From JADHLJ01 sp038118725 (GTDB lineage: Bacteria > Pseudomonadota > Alphaproteobacteria > Thalassobaculales > Thalassobaculaceae), in assembly GCA_038118725.1 (NCBI GenBank), contig JAYOIK010000007.1, forward strand, positions 1 to 64,000: a DNA stretch of 64,000 bases. The letters are read 5' to 3'. Below are positions 53,144 through 61,911 of this stretch, in pieces. The position numbers were made by a program, and so were the translations under genes. Within the stretch, counting starts at the first letter, position 1. The number at the start of each line of letters is the position of its first letter. The notes below the pieces were generated by a model that was not told where the DNA came from, made no database searches, and saw nothing but the letters and a program-made list of their open reading frames with translations.

Positions 53144-54217
53144 CTACCCCACAACCCCGTCAAACTGCTCCTTCGTCATCCCGTTCTCGCAGCCGAGCTT
53201 GGTCATCTCGGCCCAAGTGTTGTCGTCGATGGGGATGCCCTCGGCCTTGCGCTTGGCCATGGAGATCTGCTCGGGCTCGCCGGCGACCATGATCTTTTCG
53301 TGGCCCTCGGCGGGCTGGCCGGATTTGACATAGTCGACCAGGCTGTCGAACTCATCGGCGAAGGGGACACCGGAGTTGAACTGCTTGGGGTCGATGACGA
53401 TGGTCAGCATGTTGTTGCGGATCGTATCGCCGGAATTCAGCTCGGGGCGCGCGGTACCGCCGCCGGGCAGACCGCCGGCCAGGAGATCGCAGAGGATCGC
53501 CAGCCCCGAACCCTTGTGCTGACCGAAGGAGAGCATCGCGCCCATCGGGTCGCGGAACACCACGCCCGGATCCGTCGTCGGCTTGCCGTTCGGGCCGACC
53601 AGGGCGTCGTCCATCGGCATCGGCTTTTCGGCATAGTGGGCCACCCGGACCTTACCCTGGGCCACCCGGCTGGTCGCCATGTCCAACACCATCATCGGGG
53701 TCTTTTCGGTCGCCGGGATCGCGGTGCAGTAGGGATTGGTGGAATAACGCGCCTCATAGCCGCCATAGGGCGCCACATAGGGCTTGTGGCCGGTGGCGTT
53801 CACATAATGGATGGAGATGAACCCAGCCTTGGCGCAGATCTCGCCCCAGGCGCCGATCCGGCCGAGATGATGGACGTTGCGCAGACCGACGATCGCCGCG
53901 CCGTTGCGCTTGGTCTTGTCGATGGCGATTTCCATCGTCTCGCGTCCGACGGTCTGGCCGTAGCCCATATTGCCGTCGAGCAGCAGGTAGACGCCGTTAT
54001 CGGTGATCAGCGAGGCCTTGGCGCCCGGGTTCATGGTGCCGGTCACCGCGTGCAGCATGTAGCGCGGGGCCAGGCCGACGCCGTGGCTGTCATGGCCCAT
54101 CAGATTGGCCTCGACTAGGTTCTCGGCCACCGCGACCGCCTCGGCGTGCTCGCTTCCCGCGCCTTGAATCATTTTCGTGACGAGATCCGTCAATGCCCCA
54201 TGACCGACGATGACCAC
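53144..54217 (-). CDS. Malate/L-lactate dehydrogenase family oxidoreductase (LDH2/MDH2)
   Basis: The 357-residue NAD(P)-dependent 2-hydroxyacid dehydrogenase belongs to the YlbC/YiaK/ComC superfamily, not the Rossmann type. Motifs are VEANLMGHDSHGVGLAPRYM, AIVGLRNVHHLGRIGAWGEI, YSTNPYCTAIPATE and MLSFGQHKGSGLAILCDLLA. GTG 54217, seven bases after GGAG, was chosen; TTG 54235 is the open-frame limit. Substrates in this family include malate, sulfolactate, ureidoglycolate and diketogulonate. The purine genes are 45 kb away, so no link is claimed. Confidence 0.88.
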   Translation of the reverse strand: MVIVGHGALTDLVTKMIQGAGSEHAEAVAVAENLVEANLMGHDSHGVGLAPRYMLHAVTGTMNPGAKASLITDNGVYLLLDGNMGYGQTVGRETMEIAIDKTKRNGAAIVGLRNVHHLGRIGAWGEICAKAGFISIHYVNATGHKPYVAPYGGYEARYSTNPYCTAIPATEKTPMMVLDMATSRVAQGKVRVAHYAEKPMPMDDALVGPNGKPTTDPGVVFRDPMGAMLSFGQHKGSGLAILCDLLAGGLPGGGTARPELNSGDTIRNNMLTIVIDPKQFNSGVPFADEFDSLVDYVKSGQPAEGHEKIMVAGEPEQISMAKRKAEGIPIDDNTWAEMTKLGCENGMTKEQFDGVVG

Positions 54218-54347
54218 TGGCCGTCTCCATTCCAATGAGTTGATTTGCGCCGGAAATACCGCATGCCGACGCTGAAAACAAACCTGGATCTAACGATCCC
54301 GCGCAAGAATCGTTGGCGCGATGCGAATCGAAGCGTATATCAGCGAC

Positions 54348-55181
54348 ATGATGCGGATCGATTTCATCAAGATGCACGGCCTCGGCAATGATTTCGTCGT
54401 TGTCGACGCGCGCGCCCAGGACCCGGGACTGGACGAAGCCGCCTATCGCGCCATCGGCGATCGGCGGCGCGGGGTCGGCTTTGATCAGTTCCTGACCATC
54501 CTGCCGCCGGTAAACGGCGGGACCGCCTTCATGAAGATCCACAATCCCGATGGTTCCGAGGCCGAGGCTTGCGGCAACGGCACGCGCTGTGTCGCGGCGG
54601 TTCTGATGGACGAGACCGGCAAGAACGAGGCGGTTGTCGAGACCGTCGCCGGGTCCCTGATCTGCGGCCGTTCCGATGACGGCCGGGTAACCGTCGACAT
54701 GGGTCCCGCCGGGCTGAATTGGCGCGATCTCCCCCTGGCGCGCGAGGTCGATACACTGAGCGTGGCTCTCGAGGACGCGCCGATGACCGGCGCCTGCTGT
54801 GTCGGCATGGGCAATCCGCACTCGGTGTTTTTCGTCGACGACGCCGAGACCGTCCCACTGGCCGAGATAGGCCCGGTCCTGGAGAACCATCCGATGTTCC
54901 CGGAACGCGCCAATATCGAGTTCGCGACGGTCCGCTCGCCCACCGAGATCCGGATGCGAGTCTGGGAGCGCGCCGCCGGCATCACCCAGGCCTGCGGATC
55001 GGGCGCCTGCGCGGTTCTCGTGGCCGCTGTTCGCCGAGGCCTCGCCGAGCGCCGCGCCGATGTAATCCTCGACGGTGGTATCCTGACCATCGAATGGACG
55101 GAAGAGGAGCGCGTGCTGATGACCGGCCCGACCGCCACGAGTTTCGAGGGCAGCCTGCGTTTGCCCGATCGCGGCGGTTGA
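54348..55181 (+). CDS. dapF: Diaminopimelate epimerase
   Basis: The 277-residue enzyme converts LL- to meso-diaminopimelate for lysine and peptidoglycan. Both catalytic cysteines are visible, in SEAEACGNGTRCVAA and in TQACGSGACAVLVAA. The N-terminus is IDFIKMHGLGNDFVVVDAR. ATG 54348 or 54351 is preferred; an in-frame ATG at 54321 would add nine residues. It is divergent from the dehydrogenase and precedes mtaB by 41 bp on the same strand, followed by ftsY. Confidence 0.96.
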   Translation: MMRIDFIKMHGLGNDFVVVDARAQDPGLDEAAYRAIGDRRRGVGFDQFLTILPPVNGGTAFMKIHNPDGSEAEACGNGTRCVAAVLMDETGKNEAVVETVAGSLICGRSDDGRVTVDMGPAGLNWRDLPLAREVDTLSVALEDAPMTGACCVGMGNPHSVFFVDDAETVPLAEIGPVLENHPMFPERANIEFATVRSPTEIRMRVWERAAGITQACGSGACAVLVAAVRRGLAERRADVILDGGILTIEWTEEERVLMTGPTATSFEGSLRLPDRGG

Positions 55182-55222
55182 ACGCTTGCATTCGGCGGCG
55201 ATTCCCGCCATCTCTCTCGGCC

Positions 55223-56506
55223 ATGAACGCGCGTCCCGACACACAGACACGGATAGAGACTTTCGGCTGCCGGCTTAACGCCTTCGAGTCGGAGGTGATG
55301 CGTGGCCATTTGGAGACATCGACGGATCGCCGGCGCATCGTCTTCAACACCTGCGCGGTGACCGCCGAGGCCGAACGCCAAGCGCGGCAATCCATCCGCA
55401 AGGCGCGGCGCGAGAATCCCGACGCCGAGATCATCGTGACTGGTTGCGCCGCGCAAATCGATCCCGACGGCTACGCGGCCATGACCGAGGTTGATCGAGT
55501 AGTCGGCAACGAGGAAAAGCTTCGCGCCGAGACCTGGGCGCCCGCCGGCGCGGAGGAACCGCGTGTTCTGGTCAACGACATCATGAGCATCAACGAGACC
55601 GCGTCGCATTTGGTGCCGGGTTTCGAGGGGCGGGCCCGTGCCTTCGTGCAAGTCCAACAGGGCTGCGACCATCGCTGCACCTTCTGCATCATCCCCTTCG
55701 GCCGCGGCAATAGCCGCTCGGTTCCGATCGGCGAGATCGCGCGCCAAGCGAGACTTCTGGTCGAGAACGGCTATCGCGAGCTGGTGCTGACGGGTGTCGA
55801 TATCACCTCCTATGGCGGCGACCTGCCGGGACGCCCAAGCCTCGGTCAGCTTATCCGGCGTCTGTTGGCACAGGTCCCGGATCTTCCCCGGCTGCGCCTC
55901 TCCTCGGTTGATCCGGTGGAGATCGACGATGACCTACTGAGGCTTGTCGCCGAGGAACCGCGACTGATGCCGCATCTGCATTTGAGCGTTCAGGCAGGCG
56001 ATGACCTCATCCTAAAGCGGATGAAGCGCCGTCATTTACGCGACGACGTCATCCAGATGGCCGCGCGCCTCAGGGATTTGCGCCCAGACATCGTGCTTGG
56101 CGCCGATATCATCGCGGGATTTCCGACCGAGACCGAGACGATGTTTCAGCGCTCGCTCGATCTGGTCGCGGAGGCTGGTCTCATCCATCTGCATGTCTTC
56201 CCCTATTCCGAGCGCGAGGGCACCCCGGCGGCGCGCATGCCGCAGGTCGCCAAGGCAGACCGCAAGCGCCGAGCCGCGCTGTTGCGCGCCGCGGGCGAGG
56301 CGGCGGCTAAGAGTTTCGCCGAGACACGGATCGGTCGAACCGAACATGTGCTGATCGAAAAGGATAATGCCGGTCTGACCGAGCATTTCATCCCGATGGT
56401 GGTCGACGGCCCATGCCAACCCGGCGACATTGTCGAGACGGTCGCGGCGAACCTTGATGGTGACGGTGGATTGCGCGGCGCCACGCGGGACGAGGTGGCG
56501 GCATGA
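55223..56506 (+). CDS. mtaB: tRNA t6A37 methylthiotransferase MtaB
   Basis: The 427-residue radical-SAM methylthiotransferase converts t6A37 to ms2t6A37. The N-terminal Fe-S domain has ETFGCRLNAFESEVM, FNTCAVT and VTGCAAQ. The radical-SAM motif is GCDHRCTFCIIPFGRGNSRS, with LVLTGVDITSYGGDL and LRLSSVDPVEIDDDLL following. A C-terminal TRAM-like domain is suggested by EHFIPMVVDG. ATG 55223 starts MNARPDTQTRIETFGC. Its stop overlaps the ftsY start (ATGA). Confidence 0.95.
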   Translation: MNARPDTQTRIETFGCRLNAFESEVMRGHLETSTDRRRIVFNTCAVTAEAERQARQSIRKARRENPDAEIIVTGCAAQIDPDGYAAMTEVDRVVGNEEKLRAETWAPAGAEEPRVLVNDIMSINETASHLVPGFEGRARAFVQVQQGCDHRCTFCIIPFGRGNSRSVPIGEIARQARLLVENGYRELVLTGVDITSYGGDLPGRPSLGQLIRRLLAQVPDLPRLRLSSVDPVEIDDDLLRLVAEEPRLMPHLHLSVQAGDDLILKRMKRRHLRDDVIQMAARLRDLRPDIVLGADIIAGFPTETETMFQRSLDLVAEAGLIHLHVFPYSEREGTPAARMPQVAKADRKRRAALLRAAGEAAAKSFAETRIGRTEHVLIEKDNAGLTEHFIPMVVDGPCQPGDIVETVAANLDGDGGLRGATRDEVAA

Positions 56507-57447
56507 GCGCGGAAGAACAACGGCCGGAACGCGGGAGCTGGTTTCAGCGCCTGAAATCCGGCCTCTCGCGCACCTCCGACAAGCTGGTCGGCGGTATCGC
56601 GGCGCTATTCATCAAGAAGAAGCTGGATGACGCGACGCTACAGGAGCTCGAGGATCTCCTGATCACCTCCGACCTCGGGGTCGCGACCGCGGCCAGGCTG
56701 ACCGGCAATCTGGCGGCCGAAAAGTTCGACAAGGAAGTCACCAACGAGGAAGTCCGCGAGGCCTTCGCCGGGGATATCACCGACATACTCGAGCCGGTCG
56801 CCAAGCCCCTGGTGCTCGACCCGGCCAATCAGCCGCATGTGGTTCTGGTCTGCGGCGTGAACGGCAGCGGCAAGACCACCACCATCGGCAAGCTCGCCCG
56901 GCAATGGAAATCCGAGGGCAAGACCGTCTGGCTCGCCGCCGGCGATACCTTCCGCGCCGCCGCGATCGAGCAGCTCCAGGTCTGGGGCGAGCGGGCCGGG
57001 GTGCCCGTGGTCGCGCGTCCGCAGGGCTCCGACCCCGCGGCGTTGGCCTTCGACGCCATGTCTGAGGCCGCCGCCGGCGGCGCCGACGTGCTGATCATCG
57101 ATACCGCCGGGCGCCTGCAGAACCGGGCCGAGCTGATGGACGAGTTGGCCAAGGTCGTGCGCGTCATCAGGAAACAGGTGCCGGACGCCCCGCATGACTG
57201 CCTGCTGGTGCTCGACGGCACGGTCGGCCAGAACGCCCACAATCAGGTCAAGGTGTTCCGCGAGATGGTCGATGTCACCGGCCTGATCGTCACCAAGCTC
57301 GACGGCTCGGCGAGGGGCGGCGTGGTGGTGGCGCTGGCCCAGGACTTCGCCCTGCCGGTTCACGCCGTCGGCGTCGGCGAGCAACCCGACGACCTACGCC
57401 CCTTCGAGGCCCGCGCCTTCGCGCGCGGGTTGATGGGGTTGGAGTAG
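56503..57447 (+). CDS. ftsY: Signal recognition particle receptor FtsY
   Basis: The 314-residue SRP receptor GTPase has an N-domain, then VCGVNGSGKTTTIGKLARQW, AAGDTFRAAAIEQLQVWGER, IIDTAGRLQNRAELMDEL and VTKLDGSARGGVVVAL. It lacks the long acidic N-terminal A-domain of E. coli FtsY and starts with an amphipathic SWFQRLKSGLSRTSDKL, which is usual in alphaproteobacteria. The ATGA overlap with mtaB indicates coupling. Partner Ffh is encoded at 51250. Confidence 0.97.
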   Translation: MSAEEQRPERGSWFQRLKSGLSRTSDKLVGGIAALFIKKKLDDATLQELEDLLITSDLGVATAARLTGNLAAEKFDKEVTNEEVREAFAGDITDILEPVAKPLVLDPANQPHVVLVCGVNGSGKTTTIGKLARQWKSEGKTVWLAAGDTFRAAAIEQLQVWGERAGVPVVARPQGSDPAALAFDAMSEAAAGGADVLIIDTAGRLQNRAELMDELAKVVRVIRKQVPDAPHDCLLVLDGTVGQNAHNQVKVFREMVDVTGLIVTKLDGSARGGVVVALAQDFALPVHAVGVGEQPDDLRPFEARAFARGLMGLE

Positions 57448-57473
57448 TCACGCCGGTTTTTGGGAGAACGGAT

Positions 57474-58520
57474 ATGACCCAGGCTCGCCATAACACCACC
57501 AGCAACTCCCGCGCCGATTTCTACGAGCGCATCGGACAACGCTCGATGACCCCGCTTTGGGAGGTCATGCGCGGGCTGGTGACCCCGGAGCCGGCAAGCC
57601 CCTGCGTGCCGGCGCTGTGGCGTTATGACGAGATCCGGCCCTTCATCATGGAAGCCGGCGGCCTGATCACCGCCAAGGAAGCGGAGCGCCGCGTGCTGGT
57701 GCTTGAGAACCCGGGAATGCCGGGTCAGTCGCGGATCACGCGCTCGCTCTATGCCGGCATGCAGCTGATCCTGCCGGGCGAGGTGGCGCCAAGCCACCGG
57801 CATATGCAAACCGCGCTGCGTTTCGTGATCGAGGGCTCCGGCGCCTATACAGCCGTGGATGGCGAGAAGACGATCATGCGGCCCGGTGATTTCGTCATTA
57901 CCCCTCAATGGTGCTGGCATGACCACGGCAATGACAGCGACGCGCCGATGGTCTGGCTCGACGGGCTCGATATCCCGATCGTACAACTGTTCGATGCCAG
58001 CTTCGCCGAGCATTACGAAGCGGATGAGCAGCCTCTGACCCGGCCCGAGGGCGACAGCCTCGCGCGGTTTGGCGCAGGTCTGTTGCCGGTGGATCAGGAA
58101 GCCGGCGTTCTTTCCTCGCCGGTCTTCAACTATCCATACGCCCGCACCCGCGAGGCGCTGGAGACCATGCGCCGGACCGGCGAATGGGATCCATGTCACG
58201 GGCTCAAGATGAAATACGTGAACCCGGTCACCGGCGACTACGCGATGCCGACCATGGCGACCTTCATGCAACTCATGCCCAGGGGTTTCGCGGGCACGCC
58301 ATACCGATCGACCGATGGGATGGTCTATGTTTGTGTCGAGGGAACCGGCGAGACGGTGATCAACGGCGAAACCTTTACCTGGGGCCCGCGAGATACATTC
58401 GTCGTTCCCAGCTGGGCCGCGCACCACCATAAGGTCACGGGCGACGACGCCGTGTTGTTCAGCTTCTCCGACCGGGTGGTTCAGGAGAAACTGGGCCTCT
58501 GGCGAGAAAAGCGCGGATAG
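57474..58520 (+). CDS. Gentisate 1,2-dioxygenase
   Basis: The 348-residue bicupin Fe(II) dioxygenase cleaves gentisate to maleylpyruvate. The metal-site motif is PGEVAPSHRHMQTALRFVIE, with the third ligand in FVITPQWCWHDHGND. The second cupin has VCVEGTGETVINGETFTW and SWAAHHHKVTG. ATG 57474 follows GGGAGAACGG. A fumarylpyruvate-hydrolase-like gene lies 1.7 kb downstream, consistent with a gentisate pathway, but a maleylpyruvate isomerase is not in the window. Confidence 0.92.
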   Translation: MTQARHNTTSNSRADFYERIGQRSMTPLWEVMRGLVTPEPASPCVPALWRYDEIRPFIMEAGGLITAKEAERRVLVLENPGMPGQSRITRSLYAGMQLILPGEVAPSHRHMQTALRFVIEGSGAYTAVDGEKTIMRPGDFVITPQWCWHDHGNDSDAPMVWLDGLDIPIVQLFDASFAEHYEADEQPLTRPEGDSLARFGAGLLPVDQEAGVLSSPVFNYPYARTREALETMRRTGEWDPCHGLKMKYVNPVTGDYAMPTMATFMQLMPRGFAGTPYRSTDGMVYVCVEGTGETVINGETFTWGPRDTFVVPSWAAHHHKVTGDDAVLFSFSDRVVQEKLGLWREKRG

Positions 58521-58529
58521 GCCGCTGTT

Positions 58530-60038
58530 TTAGGTGTCCGCGCCGGGTTTTGCGATTACCCGATCCGACGGAAAAATCAAGGATACCCGCAAGCCATGCC
58601 CGGCTTCCGGCTTGCTGAAGGCCACGCGTCCGCCATGAGCCTGCATCAGGGTGTCCACCATCCAAAGACCGATACCCCGGCTCTTTCCGTCTTCTTCCGG
58701 CGTCTCGTCCTTTCGGACGCCGAAATGAACGAGGTCATGCATTTCGCTGGCGTCGACGCCTCGACCATCATCGGATACCGAAAGGGATAGCTCCCCGGTT
58801 TCCCGCAGCTCGCCTTCTATCTCGACCTGGGTACCACCACTGTATTTCGCGGCGTTTTCAACAAGATTTGTGAGCAGCCGACGCATGGCCGGTTCATCCG
58901 CGCGCAGCCACGGAAGCGAGTCAAAACCCGTGATCCGCAGCTCCAATGAGGCCGCGTGAAGCGAGCCTTGCAGGACACCTCGAAGCGCCAACATGAGCGC
59001 GGACAGATCAACTTGCTGATCGTTCGGTTGCCACCCACCCTCATCGAGAGCCGAGATCTCCAGAACCTGATCGATCACCCCTTTCAGATGCAACCCGCTT
59101 TCGTGGACATAGCCCGCATAGGATTGCTGGTTCTTGTGAATTTCCGTGTCAAGGGAGCCGGACCTCAGCAAGTCGGAAAAACCCAGGATGGCGTTCAAGG
59201 GCGTTCGAAGATCATGGCTTACACCGGCGAGAAACCGCCGCTTTGCGTCAATTGAGGCCTGAAGGGATCGGTTCCGCTGTTCCACTTGGTCGGCGAGATC
59301 ATTCTTTTGACGCGCCAACTCACCGGCTTCCAAGGCGGTACGCCGAAGTCGCCAAACCACGGGCAGGACGAGCAAACCGCCGGCCAGCGACGCCACCGCC
59401 GCGACGATCAACGCCGTCACCGTCGCGGCGTCGACGATTGGCGCCATGTCGATGACCGGAAGGGAAACCTGTCGGGCGCCTCGGATGTCGCCGATTTTCC
59501 ACTTACCCTGAAAGCCGAATTCCGGTCGGTTGTGACACTCCACGCAATCCGCGGCCATGACCATCGCGCGGGCGTATCGGATGGTTTCGACGCCGTTTCG
59601 GGCTTCAAATTTCGCGAAGTCCTGTTCGGGGTTCTTCATGAGGAAGGCGAGTGACCCCCGTTCAAACCCGTCTAGAGCGCGCTTTCGGCCCGGAAAGGGA
59701 AACGCGCTTTAAAGCTTGGTGTCGAGATTGGGATTTACCGATTGCAGCGCGTTGCCGAACTCAATCGACACGGATGCGGGAAACGGGAAGGTTTCGGGCT
59801 TGTCCTTGAAATCCAGGGCGAAAGCGCCCCCGCTGGATTTGATCCGCGGGACGAGCTCCTTGGAATAGTATTTGTGAAACCCGATGATCGACTCCAAAAA
59901 GGTCCGGGCCTGATCATGGGACGCCTGCCTGCGGGCCTCTTCGGCGTAATATCGCACTCCCCAGACAAACCCCGACAACGTGACCAGGATCAGGGCAATT
60001 ACACTGGCATGGGGAAAACGAACCATGAGGTCGCGCAT
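58530..60038 (-). pseudogene. Heme-sensor histidine kinase split by an in-frame TAA
   Basis: The two parts share one reading frame. The N-terminal part (60038-59710) has a membrane anchor (SVIALILVTLSGFVWGVRYY) and the Tll0287-like/DUF3365 sensor core. TAA at 59707-59709 follows DTKL; the frame then continues SAFPFPGRKRALDGFERG into the C-terminal part. That part has the heme motif CVECH, a second membrane segment (VTALIVAAVASLAGGLLVLP), the kinase H-box FLAGVSHDLRTPLNAILGFS, N-box LVENAAKYSGG, G1 DDGRGVD and G2 SRGIGLWMV, ending at 58530. The family pattern LYSxYPFP indicates the stop replaces a Tyr codon (TAC to TAA). No cognate response regulator is adjacent. A translated fragment from an ATG at 59639 is conceivable but would lack the sensor. 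Confidence 0.8.
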
Positions 60039-60253
60039 TGAGAGGAACACCCCATCCGGCGGTTCGATCAACAAAACTCACATTATCATCATATCGCACG
60101 CGGAGGTGAGCACCACCCGCTTGGGCGAAACGACAAGCGGTTCACCCCAGGCGATTCACCTCAATTGCTTCACCCAAGGAATGCGGGCTGCTAATCTGCG
60201 CGCGTTCGATCCGAAACGCCATGCGCCCACCGGCGCGAAGAAAAGGCCTATCC

Positions 60254-60937
60254 ATGAGCACCGCGATTCCCTCCTGGCCAACGACCACCATTCCCGTGGT
60301 CGGCGGCGATCCGTTTCCCGTGCGCCGCATCTATTGCGTCGGTCGCAACTATGCCGCCCACGCGCGCGAGATGGGCCATGACCCGGATCGCGAGCCGCCG
60401 TTCTTTTTCATGAAACCCTTCGACGCCATTGTCCCCACCGGCTCGACCATCGCCTATCCGCCCGCGACCTCGGATCTGCATCACGAGATCGAGATGGTCG
60501 TGGCCTTGAAGTCCGGCGGACGCGACATCGACGAAGCCGACGCCAATGCCTGTATCTTCGGCTACGCGGTCGGGCTCGACATGACCCGACGCGATGTCCA
60601 GGGCGAGGCGAAGAAACTCGGGCGGCCCTGGGACATGGGCAAGGGCTTCGACAATTCCGCGCCCTGTTCACCGATCCACCGGGTCGAGGAAACCGGGATC
60701 ATCGAGAACGCCGCCATCTGGCTCGACGTGAACGGCAAACGCCGCCAGGAATCCAACGTCACGCACCTGATCTGGTCGATTCCGGAAACCATCGCCTATC
60801 TCTCCGCCCTGGTGGAGTTGAAGCCGGGTGATCTGATCTATTCCGGCACCCCGGACGGGGTTGCCGCGGTCGGCTCCGGCGATACGCTGCATGGCCATGT
60901 CGACGGCCTCACCGACCTTACCATCATCTACGCTTGA
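60254..60937 (+). CDS. Fumarylacetoacetate hydrolase family, probable fumarylpyruvate hydrolase
   Basis: The 227-residue protein has the FAH core: IYCVGRNYAAHAREMGHDPD, PPFFFMKPFDAIVPTGSTIA, the metal-binding DLHHEIEMVVAL and a C-terminal GDLIYSGTPDGVAAVGSGD. Length and the gentisate dioxygenase gene upstream suggest hydrolysis of fumarylpyruvate to fumarate and pyruvate. Acylpyruvase or oxaloacetate decarboxylase activity of the FAHD1 type is an alternative. ATG 60254 was chosen by family. It lies 9 bp before xthA on the same strand. Confidence 0.85.
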   Translation: MSTAIPSWPTTTIPVVGGDPFPVRRIYCVGRNYAAHAREMGHDPDREPPFFFMKPFDAIVPTGSTIAYPPATSDLHHEIEMVVALKSGGRDIDEADANACIFGYAVGLDMTRRDVQGEAKKLGRPWDMGKGFDNSAPCSPIHRVEETGIIENAAIWLDVNGKRRQESNVTHLIWSIPETIAYLSALVELKPGDLIYSGTPDGVAAVGSGDTLHGHVDGLTDLTIIYA

Positions 60938-60946
60938 GGTTGCGTC

Positions 60947-61735
60947 ATGCGCGTCACCACCTGGAACATCAATTCGGTGCGTCTGCGCGCGCCGCTTGTG
61001 GTCAAACTGTTGGAAGAGGCGAAGCCGGACGTGCTGTGCCTGCAGGAGACCAAATGCCCGGACGAGCACTTTCCTCACGAGGCCTTCATTGAAGCCGGTT
61101 ACCCGCATATCGCGATACGGGGCATGAAGGGCTATAACGGCGTCGCCTTGATCTCGCGCCTACCGTTCTTCTCCACCGAAAGCCTCGATTGGGTCGGCAA
61201 GGAGGATTGCCGGCACATCTCCGCGCGCTTCGAGAACGATGTTGAGGTTCACAATTTCTATGTCCCCGCCGGCGGGGACGAGCCCGACCCCGTCAAGAAC
61301 GATAAGTTCGACCATAAGCTGAAATTCCTGGACGAGATGCGCGACTGGTTCGCCGCCAACCGCAAGCCGGACAATCCGATGGTGCTGGTCGGGGATCTCA
61401 ACATCGCGCCGCTGGAAAACGACGTCTGGTCGCACAAACAGCTTTTGAAGGTGGTCTCGCACACGCCTATTGAGGTGGAGCGCCTGGGCGCCGTGCGGGA
61501 CGGTCTCGGCTGGATCGACACCGCGCGCCACGTTACTCCGGAACCGGAGCGGCTCTACACCTGGTGGAGCTATCGTTCCCGCGACTGGTCGGCGGCGGAT
61601 AAGGGTCGGCGCCTCGACCATATCTGGGTCACGCCGGCGCTTGGGGACAAGATCAAGGATTCGTCCACCCTGCGCGATGCCCGCGGCTGGGAAAAATCCT
61701 CCGATCACGCGCCGGTGACGACCGAATTGGGGTGA
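60947..61735 (+). CDS. xthA: Exodeoxyribonuclease III
   Basis: The 262-residue AP endonuclease / 3'-5' exonuclease starts MRVTTWNINSVRLRAPLVVK. Motifs are VLCLQETKCPDEHFPHEAFI, YNGVALISRLPF, VGDLNIAPLENDVW, TWWSYRSRDW and the terminal EKSSDHAPVTTELG with the catalytic Asp-His. It acts in base-excision repair. Start ATG 60947, probably co-transcribed with the FAH-family gene. Confidence 0.96.
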   Translation: MRVTTWNINSVRLRAPLVVKLLEEAKPDVLCLQETKCPDEHFPHEAFIEAGYPHIAIRGMKGYNGVALISRLPFFSTESLDWVGKEDCRHISARFENDVEVHNFYVPAGGDEPDPVKNDKFDHKLKFLDEMRDWFAANRKPDNPMVLVGDLNIAPLENDVWSHKQLLKVVSHTPIEVERLGAVRDGLGWIDTARHVTPEPERLYTWWSYRSRDWSAADKGRRLDHIWVTPALGDKIKDSSTLRDARGWEKSSDHAPVTTELG

Positions 61736-61770
61736 GGGGCGAGGCCGCTTGAGGGGGTCTGTTTTACAAA

Positions 61771-61864
61771 GACCCTTCGAGACACGGCTTCGCCGTTCCT
61801 CAGGGTGAGTTGCAGGTATTCAGGCTCACCCTGAGGAGGCGCGAATGCGCCGTCTCGAAGGGTC
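61771..61864. repeat. Long inverted-repeat element (cttcgaga / ctcaccctgagg type)
   Basis: Left arm 61771-61809 and right arm 61825-61864 are inverted repeats. The outer word gacccttcgaga and the inner word ctcagggtgag pair perfectly, and the middle differs but keeps its own small hairpin in each arm (acggcttcgccgt and ggcgcgaatgcgcc). It fits between the convergent xthA and denD stop codons and may act as a bidirectional transcript end. Repeats of this kind are widespread between alphaproteobacterial genes. It is unrelated to the GTCATCCCG family. Confidence 0.7.
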
Positions 61865-61911
61865 TCGGAAACCGCGCAATCCGATGCCCGGGCGACGGAG
61901 AAAAACTTCCC

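Noticed and set aside
54485..55747. 420-codon open frame on the minus strand across dapF and mtaB
   Set aside because: It spans two well-supported genes on the other strand and has low-complexity Ser/Arg composition.
57360..58430. 356-codon open frame on the minus strand opposite gentisate dioxygenase
   Set aside because: Antisense shadow; the plus-strand bicupin metal motifs are clear.
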